A stretch of DNA of 64,000 nt, taken from the NCBI RefSeq assembly GCF_000801105.2, contig NC_079516.1, positions 248,001 through 312,000 of the forward strand, in the 5' to 3' direction. Shown piece by piece: positions 55,903 to 64,000 of the stretch. The stretch is from Raphanus sativus (lineage: Eukaryota; Streptophyta; Magnoliopsida; Brassicales; Brassicaceae). How positions within the stretch are numbered: the first letter of the stretch is position 1; the number at the start of each line of letters is the position of its first letter. The position numbers and the translations under genes were made by a program. Below the pieces are notes generated by a model. That model was not told the DNA's origin and ran no database searches. It worked only from the letters and a program-made list of their open reading frames with translations.

Positions 55903-58900
55903 GGCGAAAGTACAGATCCGAATTAGAAACCCTTTGTGTCTGAAGAGCGAATCGGGGAGAAAAAGAACAGATCGGAATCGGAGACAAGGGAGAGAGAAAT
56001 AATAAAGATAAATAAAAACCTAACCCTGATGTGGTGGTGGTTGTTGTCGTCGAGACAGATGAGATTTTTCCTTCTTTTTTTCTTTTTCTAAAATTCGAAA
56101 CTTAAACCGGAATGGACAATTTAACCAATAAAAAGTTAAACCGGGATTGCAAACTGAGAAGCTATTTATACCGGTCTAGTAAAACCTTTTCCCTTACCGA
56201 GGAAGCCATGCCCACGACAAGACACATGAATTGTCTTTTTACATTTTTCTCTCGACATCGCATGTTTATATCCCGGCAAGTGTTGTAGTATTAAGTGGAA
56301 TAAAATAAACCATAAACCATAAACTTGTTCTTTAATTTAAAGATGATACTAGATTCTAATCTGCACGGATGCGTGGAAATATTTATATTTATATTTTAAA
56401 AATTTAAATTTTATGATTTAGTGATATTTTTATAAAGTTTTGGTTCTCGTCCAGATTGTATATTTTAGTTTTTGGTGTAGTTCCGATTTGGTTATAGATT
56501 TTGGTTTCCAATTCAAAAATATACAGTAATAATCCAGTTATTTATGAATTTGAGTTTGATATGGATTTTATTATTTTAGTTGGTTTGAATATAAATGTTC
56601 TTTTTCATCGAATAGAAATGTTAGAAACCTGATAAAAGTTAGCTGTATATTCAACAATAATGATTAAAATATACTAATATAATTTTGAAATATTAAATAT
56701 TTTGATATTTTAAATTAGATTTTTGCATGTGCTTTAAAATGCGAGATTTTTAAACATAATCCAAGATAATTTTATCATTTAGGTTTTAAAAAGTTTTGTA
56801 TATTTAATTTACTTATTGGTTTTAGTTATTGTAAACCCTAATATATATTTTTAATATTGCTCTAATATGATTGATTTGGTTTCCAGTTCAAAAAATATAG
56901 TAAAAATTCGGTTTTTAAGAATTTGAATTTTGTTTGGATTTTGTTATTTAGGCTTTTAGATTTGATTCAAATAAAAATATTAGGAATCCGACAAAATTTA
57001 GAGTTCAGTTCTAGCATGTTGACTAAATAGGATATGGAATTTTTTGTTTTGATTCTGGTATAGATAGCTATACCTTTGTTACATTTTTTGTTTTTTATTT
57101 TTATTTTTTGGTTACTGAATGCATTTGTATTTCAAATATGTTTAGGGAAATTGTATATCTCAACGGTATATATCAAATGAGAAAATATCGGCTAATTCTG
57201 TATCTTTATGTGATAAAAATAATTTGTATATTCAATAATTATGATCAGAGCATACCAAGACAATTTTGAAAAAAATTAAGAATATTTTGCGTGTAAGTCT
57301 TTAAAAAATAATAATGTTTACGGTTTTTGAACCATCTATACTATTAGAATAGAATGTTGTATTGTACATTATACCATTTTGTAATGAAGTAACACGTTTT
57401 ACAATTTACAAATTACAAATATTGAATATATCGATATTTATAAGGTTTACAAATATTGTATCTCAGTTTATATATACTATTGATGATCGTTCAACTCTAT
57501 CATATCTTCTTTCAAAACTTTTGTATACCATTAATTGACAAATACATCGTAATCCATTTGGATATATTAAAATGGTTAAGCATTTATATAGGAAAGATTT
57601 AATTAAAATGATTTGTAGATTAGTTGCACACGATTCTGTTGTTTTTAGATTTTATTATGCAACATTTCAATAAGTCCAAATTTAAAACATGGCATGGTAG
57701 AATTTAAATAGGATTATAAATTAATAGATTAGATTTGACATGGTCCATAAATCATGTTACAGCCTAACAAACTCCAAACAGATCAAAACTTAAATGAAAA
57801 TTTTTATGGTAGATAATTTTTAGGATTCTATTTTAATAGAGTAGATTTGTATGAATGTTTTAGAATTGTTATTGAGCTACTAAAATGTATCAATTTGGTT
57901 CAAGAAAAGTTTAGTTTTCAATCTTTTCTCAAACTTACTGATGGGTTTAAATATTTAAAAATATTGGGCTTTCTGATTAAATTTTTTAATTTTGGGCTCC
58001 GTACCATTAATGGGCTTTCAAAATAATATACGGAATGTCGACGAGAATGGAAAAAAAAAACTATTTACATTGTTGTCACAACAGCAATGAGAAAGAAAAG
58101 AGAGAAGAGAAAATGGTCAAAGCAATAATCTCAAGAATGTTTCTTTCCTTGGTTATTATTTGACATACATCCTCCCTTCGCTTTCCCAATCAATCCCCTC
58201 AATCTCTAAGCCGGCTTCTCCATTCTCCAGGTATGATGAAATTCCATGGTTTAATTTAATCTATTTATTATTTCACCTTCATGACTTATGTTTTGCTCTT
58301 TAGCTTTAAGGTTTCCTGACTTGAATTCTCTATCGTATCAACTTGTTTCTGGCTCTTTGTGTTCTATCATGTCAACTATTCCTGAACCTGATTTACCATC
58401 AAATCCAGATATAACCGCAGCAAACTGGTCATGTTCGCAAGTTTTAGATGATTTCAATTCAGTAAGCACAATCAACAAAACTGATGACAATTCCAGATCG
58501 AAGATCAATGCAAATTAACAAATGAGGTATGTGTGTTACCTACCATTCTTTTCCATAATAATAAAAACACATGTGCTTCTCTTAAATCAAGAAAACTAAA
58601 CATTGAAGAATGTTGCTTTTGATTTTGATCCAAGGTCAAACACATGTGCTCAGGGAGATTTACAATGGGGTCAAAAATGGTCACAGGTTACATTTCCCTA
58701 AACCAAATCATGTGCATACAGCCTCAAATCCCTACTCCCACATTCCTAAACAATTTTTTCTTACATTTTGCTGATCACAATTTTGAAACAAGACTTGACT
58801 AAATCAATCTCCCATCTTCTTTTGTCAGATGAGCACAAATTTTTATTTCTACATCCAGAGTCCTTGGGTTGATGACAGACCAACCAAACACCATTAATAT

Positions 58901-58917
58901 TACAGACAGCTTTTCCA
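55903..58917. other. AT-rich intergenic region with transposon debris
   Basis: Mostly AT-rich DNA. CTAGATTCTAATCTGCACGG at about 56350 looks like a decayed Helitron 3' end in reverse orientation, and TCTATACTATTAGAATAG at about 57338 like a Helitron 5' end, but no complete element can be defined. Repeated TTTTGGTTT/GATTTGG phrases around 56440-57000 suggest an old duplicated element. A separate short open frame is listed below. Confidence 0.4.
58288..58518 (+). other. Unrecognised 76-aa open frame near EML1
   Basis: The frame begins MFCSLALRFPDLNSLSYQL and ends NSRSKINAN. It follows a splice-like CCAGGTATGATG context at about 58228-58240. Codon use is plausible and it is preceded by a CT-rich leader, but no domain is recognised. 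It could be a gene fragment or chance. Confidence 0.2.
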
Positions 58918-60845
58918 TCATCCCTGTGGCATTGGATGGTCATGCGAATCTGGTGGATCTCCATCTGGTTGAGTTGCAACATGTAAGAAAAAAAAAAGTC
59001 AATTCATAGTTGCAACAAAGAAGAAGCAGACAATCCAAAAGCTCAAGATAGAAGACCCATGTTCATGATTTTACAAGATAAGAGACTAGCTACACACTCT
59101 GAGCAAAGTTTGTGTTAGCATTTTTTTTCTTTTTTTTGCGGACGTTTATGTTTGTAATGGCCTTTGATACTAATCATCAGAGCACATAATTGAAAGCTAG
59201 AAAAAAAAAAGATTATTCCGAGATTGCAAACATTATTATTATTACCGATTTCACCATCAGAAGTATCCGCAAGCCTTGCAATGGCAGCAATAAGCGCCTG
59301 CTCATGTTCCTGCATCACAACGACTTGTGTTATTTTCCTCAGAATCACAACACTAAAACCACTCACAACAGAGTATATTAGTCTCATACCTTGAGCATTT
59401 TCTTGGCCTTATCAAGCTCAAAAGGATCAGGATGCGCAGAATCGAAAACTCTCTCCACCTAAAACAAAGCTGTGATGTTACAAAGCCCTTTTGAGTTTAA
59501 TGGAGGAGGCACAATAGATAAGAAATAACGAACCTCCTTCACAAGCGAATCAGTGTTGAACAATTCAATATCATCAGATGAAGTTATCCGGTCAACACCA
59601 CCATCACCATTCTGTTGTGTTGGTAAAAATTCTCTTCTCGGTTGATGAATTCTTGGTCCTCTCCCTCTACCAATATGGCCTTGGTGGTACCTTCGGTTGC
59701 CACGGATTGATCCACTTACAGGTCCAACGTCTAAAGCTACCCCACTCTCCTCTCCATCCCACCTTATATCTTCCGGAGGAATCTACAATTATGCCAGGTC
59801 TCATCAGGTAAAGACACCATAACGCTTACTGAAACATATTCAAGTACAGCTTACCTCCTTCAGATCAACCCATTCCCACGTTTCATTTGCTGCGTGTATA
59901 TCATACACCAAAGCATGCCGACCCTGTGAAAAAGAATACAACTAGTCAATAAACTGCACAAAACTTGAGCTCAATGTTCAACATCTAAGTCATACATTAT
60001 ACATTCCAAGACTTCGAGAAATATTGGAGCTCTCTACACTAAATGATCAAAAGGAGTACCTCAGCTGCGTTGTACTGGGTTATAATTGCTTCGTAAAAGT
60101 TGTTATCTTCAGGCCATTTTGTCCACACTTTTCTTCCGATAAGTGCTTCAGCAGATTCATTTGCTGAAATGCCACCGGATACAACGCGACTATTGAATGA
60201 CCTATTCCCAGCCGCACCAAATGATGGATACTGCATGCATATCACCGATAATTGATCAAGAAAAAACATAAAACAACAGAGTGGAGATAAACAGAAGAAA
60301 GCACACTTGTGAGTCAAAGAAAAAAAAATTACAGATTGGAATGGCTTCTGTTTCTTCCGGGAAGCTGAGAAAGTTGGACTAGGACCAACATCAAAACCCT
60401 GATTAGTTGCATGTCTAGAAGGGACTTGGCTTCCGCCTCCCTGTCTCCAGTCTCTGGTACAGTTTTACAATATATTAGAACAAACGTTCATTCAAGATAA
60501 ATTACTGATTTGTATTTGTTCGTGCAAATAAACATTCTGACCTTATCCGTTGAATGGTATCATCCTTATTGACCCTGCTCAGAAGCTCTCGATGTTCGTC
60601 ATCAGATACTCTTAGTTCTCTACGCAAATCTGTTATCAAACTCTCTTTGTCCTAAGTAGTGGAAACGGCACAGCCAATAGAATCCATAGATTTAGTCATG
60701 AGAACTGAAAGAACACATGGAAACCCAATAAAATCCAACGATGGAAAAAAGATTTTACCCAAGAAATAGCATCAGACTGCGCTTTAAAAGCCCTTATAAC
60801 AGCGGTATATGCTTCCTGCTCAAGTAGATGAATCTGTGCCTCCAT
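58918..60845 (-). CDS. EML1: EMSY-like protein (ENT plus Tudor-like), 328 aa, nine exons
   Basis: A nuclear chromatin-associated protein. Exons on the minus strand: 60845-60759, 60651-60542, 60453-60333, 60230-60060, 59923-59855, 59782-59534, 59458-59390, 59309-59246 and 58964-58918, totalling 987 bp in frame. The ENT domain fills residues 1-65 ([53 protein letters not shown]). A Ser-rich linker is followed by an Agenet/Tudor-like fold at about 140-190 ([50 protein letters not shown]). A C-terminal coiled coil ([23 protein letters not shown]) ends in [10 protein letters not shown]. In the family, EMLs act in plant immunity and seed development by binding histone marks. Syntenic with At3g12140. 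Confidence 0.93.
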
Positions 60846-62534
60846 GTCACTATGTAGTTTTAGCTACAGAGACTTCCCCATCCAAATGAAAGCAGTCCTT
60901 TTAAAAAGCTAAATGTAGACATCAGTAACCCATCAAGACATCAATAGTCTTGAAAAGCTAGAAAAAAAACACAGATACTCGCTAAATGATTATGATAAAC
61001 GGAATCTATAATCCAACTAAAACACATCTCTACAGTTAGTCCGAAGGTACTGAGACAGATCAGCAACCTGATAAAACACACATACCTCCAGATCTTAGTG
61101 CTACGTTGATATAAGTCTAACGCCTTATACAATTCCCCCTCTCTAATTCAATAAAATCATGAAAGCTGAACACTTTTCTCCAAACCCTAAACCCTATCCT
61201 CCGTTAACTATTCACTAAACTATAAAATTACATGCCTAAAGCTAGCCGCGACATCCTAAGGCTGTATAATTGCTCGAACAGGGTTCAAAGAGAGGGCAAA
61301 ATCGTTATAGATACCTCTGTTTCGAGAAGCTTGAAGGTAAACCCACGAAGAGGGGTTTTTGTTCTCCGCAGATTCAGATACGAAACCCTAGAAATCTCGA
61401 AGGGGAAACTTGACCCCAAAAAGAAGCAATTGAGGGTTTTAGGGTTCGACGCGCGTTTGGTGAAACGGTAAAATAACGGAATTGAAACAAGAAATTGAAA
61501 ATTTTGGGGGGGAAAGAAACGAACTTTGCTTTTGGCTCTCTCTCTCGAGAGAGAAGTGATCTTATAGAGAGCGAAGAGGGCTACGATCGATTTCTCCGGG
61601 TCTCGGGTGGGATGGCGTCGTAATTGCCGAGCAATCGTTTTAAAGACGAAAACGATGCGTTTTGGAAAATAAGAACTTATGTAAGGCCCACTAAAAAGAG
61701 CACCTCTAGTCTTTGAAGCCCAGTATGATCTCATTATAAAGTCCCATTACCATTTACCACCCATCAATGGTCGGTCCCCACATTGCCTTTTGGATCAAAA
61801 TGATACAAGTATCACACTAGTTAAATCATTGTGTTCCTAGAAATGCTTAAAGATCTAAAACATAAACCTAATTCCACAAAAAAGGGTAAAACAAGATTAA
61901 TCTAAGAGATACGACAAAATTAAAAGATCGAGTCAATTAATTATTTTAATTAAAAACTCCTCTAAATTAAAACTAAAAGTAAGTTGCAGCTGAAATACAA
62001 TCCATAAAGTACATTCATTCTTGACTCAGCACCATTTATGGTTTTTTCCTAAACAACTTCTTATTGGAGATATAACCATATAAAAATAACTTTTTGTAAA
62101 AAAAAAAAATAATAATAATAATTTGTTTGTACGTCACCATATACTATATTACCATTTACCAATGTTATTTGGTAATGTATCTTATTTAGTGATAGTTTAA
62201 TACAAAACTAAAGATAAATTATTTACTAACCTACTTGCAACATTTTCTTCACACGTGAGGTGGGCTCAACTTCAGCCACAGGTTAGAAGATAATTTATCA
62301 TTGTTTATGTGGGTAATTAACACGTGAAGATAAATTTATCATTGTTTATGTGGTAATTTATCATTGTCTAGAGAGTACACTTTTAATATCTCAACAACAT
62401 TCTTACCAAACTCTTAACATTCATTATTAAATAGAACAATTCGCTTTTGATAGGTGGCGTGATAATTAACACAACATCATCGTACAGATAAAAGACATAC
62501 TGCTACTTATTTCTTCTCACGCCATTAAACCAAA
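60846..62534. other. EML1 5' region and spacer to FLOR1
   Basis: 60846-61660 is the EML1 upstream region with non-coding leader exon sequence (pyrimidine-poor strand, AACCCTAAACCC telo-box at about 61183-61195, a motif common near plant transcription starts). 61700-62534 is AT-rich, with a direct repeat of AATTTATCATTGTTTATGTGG at about 62291 and 62334. No gene. Confidence 0.45.
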
Positions 62535-63659
62535 TCAACAAGCCTTAAGTGGGGTCCCACAAAGACAGAGGTTGTGAGAGAAAGCAGATGGTTCAAATGT
62601 CTGAAGGAGACCACCACGTGGGATTTTTCCGCATAGATGATTGTAACTAACGTCGAAATGCTCGAGACGCAGCTTACTCAGCTCCCTAGGAAACTTCCCG
62701 AAGATTTTGTTATGGCTCAGATCCAACGACACTATGCTCCTAGCAAACTTAACCTTGGCGAGATCGAACTCAAACATGTTCCTGGATAGATTCACACGTA
62801 TTGTTGTTTTGTTACGTCCGAAAAACATCGAACCATCTCCTGTGAAGCCGTTTCCCGACAGATCCACTGCGTTAAAGTCGTACTTTGACAACGATTCCGG
62901 TACTTTTCCTGCAAGACAATTACATTTAACCGGTTTAAATTTTTTGAAATAGAAGTATTTTATGGTCACGTAACATTTTAACTAGGAGACTAGTATACAA
63001 TAAACAACAAATATGACTAAAATTTTATTAAATAAAATTAAAGGATGCTGCTTACCTGAGAGCTTATTGTTAAACAGGTAGAGATTAGGAACGGTGCCTA
63101 CAAAAGAACCGAAAGAGTCTGGTATAGAACCGGTTAACTTATTATCGTTGATCTGAAGGGCTCCTAGCTTCGGCATCTGAGAAATCGAACCGGGAATTGG
63201 ACCGGTAAACTGGTTAAAGGAAAGGTCTAAGAACGTAACGCTCTTGAGCTCGCTGACGAAATCAGGAATTGAACCAGAGAGATTGGTCTCCTTTAACCGG
63301 AGGAGGTCCAGGTACTTGAGTTTGGTGATAGTGTGTGGAATGTTCCCAGTGAGATGAGTCAAGTAACTGAAGTCAAGCGTACGGAGCTCAAGGAGGTCGC
63401 CGATCTGAGCAGGGATCTGGCCGGAAATTTCGCCGGAGGAGATGGTGAGGGCGGTGACACGGCCGTTGGTGCACTCGACGCCAGTCCAGGTGGTGCAGAA
63501 GTCGGTTTGTGGGTTCCAGGAGGAGAGGAGTGGAGGGTTGTTTAAGGCTTTCTTGATTTCGAGGAGGGCAATCTTGTCATTCGAGGAGGAGCTGTGAGAA
63601 GATGGGAGAGAGATGAAGAGTATGGAGAAGAAGACAGAGAGATGAAGAAGGAACTTCAT
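62535..63659 (-). CDS. FLR1: FLOR1/polygalacturonase-inhibitor-like LRR protein, 325 aa, two exons
   Basis: A secreted leucine-rich-repeat protein. Exons 63659-63056 and 62908-62535 join to 978 bp. Signal peptide MKFLLHLSVFFSILFISLPSSHS; an N-terminal LRR cap with DKIALLEIKKALNNPPLLSSW and paired cysteines (DFCTTWTGVEC). About ten extracytoplasmic LRRs of the LxxLxLxxNxLxGxIP type follow (for example LDLLRLKETNLSGSIPDFVSELKSVTFLDLSFNQFTGPIP). The C-terminal cap is HLCGKIPRGGLLQTFEPSAFSHNLCLCGTPLKAC. Length and the single intron position match the PGIP/FLOR1 family; Arabidopsis FLOR1 (At3g12145) interacts with AGAMOUS-family and flowering factors. Whether this copy inhibits pectinases is not shown. 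Confidence 0.92.
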
Positions 63660-64000
63660 TGTGATTTTGAGTGGCTGTGTTCTGAGTAGTGAGGATGCTA
63701 CTACTGATATATAACAGAGATTTTCAGTGGAACACAGCTGTGTTATGTTACTGCATTTGTACAAGCAAGGTTTTACACAACTCCCAACGTGCAATATTCC
63801 TTTCTTAAAGTTTTGTAATTCATAGTTACAAAAAAAAAATTGTAATTCAAAAAAGCGCGGTAAATACATCTCTGCAATTTTAAATTATTTTTTGAAAGTT
63901 TGCATGTGGTTGCAGTCCCTCCACGAGTACAATCATATGAATTGCCATGCTGCAATCATTTCATATACATGCACACTAAAAGCATTTAAACAGTACAGGT
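63660..64000. other. FLOR1 promoter side
   Basis: A TATA-like ATATATCAGTAG lies on the minus strand at about 63699-63710, some 45 bases before the ATG. No further gene in the window. Confidence 0.4.

Noticed and set aside
61285..61734. 149-aa minus-strand open frame upstream of EML1
   Set aside because: No domain, Lys/Arg/Ser-rich, and it overlaps the likely EML1 leader and promoter; probably chance.

Overview
The window looks like nuclear DNA of a Brassica species (rapa/oleracea/napus group). It has plant-type split genes with GT-AG introns, AT-rich intergenic DNA and abundant short transposons. The host genes run in the order I recall for Arabidopsis thaliana chromosome 3 between about At3g11930 and At3g12145. 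That order is: universal stress protein, RPS5, RRP5, MS2, (kinesin remnant), TMCO1-like, TBL1, tetraspanin-6, FAD2, CCCH/KH zinc finger, EMSY-like, FLOR1. Several Arabidopsis neighbours are missing (for example SLR1, actin-11 and a cation-efflux gene), which fits gene loss after the Brassica whole-genome triplication. Locus names come from memory and protein similarity; no search was run.

Layout. 1-2.6 kb: universal stress protein gene (+). 3.0-4.2 kb: 40S protein uS7/RPS5 (-). 4.9-5.2 kb: a Stowaway MITE. 5.4-17.5 kb: a very large, about 40-exon RRP5 gene (-) for rRNA processing. 18.8-21.4 kb: an MS2/FAR2-type fatty acyl reductase (+) interrupted by five single-base frameshifts. 22.7-23.7 kb: a secreted two-module prolamin-like (ECA1-type) gene with one frameshift. 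25.4-31.4 kb: a mosaic, largely inverted duplicate of the 36.9-40.0 kb region. It carries a broken TBL1 tail, a broken copy of a small cysteine-rich secreted protein gene, an E2F-motif-rich hAT-like element, a 441-bp Helitron, three 100-N gaps and a telomere-like degenerate array. 31.4-32.3 kb: kinesin remnant. 32.5-33.0 kb: TMCO1-like (-). 34.9-37.1 kb: TBL1 (+). 38.75-39.07 kb: intact copy of the small secreted protein (+). 40.3-41.5 kb: tetraspanin (-). 42.0-45.3 kb: 5'-truncated LINE with target-site duplication. 45.7-50.7 kb: a complete-looking PIF/Harbinger transposon with three genes. 50.9-52.1 kb: FAD2 (-). 54.0-55.9 kb: CCCH-KH-CCCH protein (-). 58.9-60.8 kb: EMSY-like (-). 62.5-63.7 kb: FLOR1/PGIP-like LRR protein (-).

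The host genes are independent eukaryotic transcription units, not an operon. Two pairs share a theme: RPS5 and RRP5 both serve ribosome production, and MS2, the prolamin-like gene and FLOR1 relate to floral or reproductive tissues in their families. The most unusual material is the transposon content. The Harbinger element encodes a GRF zinc-finger/coiled-coil protein beside its Myb-like protein and transposase. Several insertions can be dated relative to the duplication because the paralogous copy still shows the empty site.
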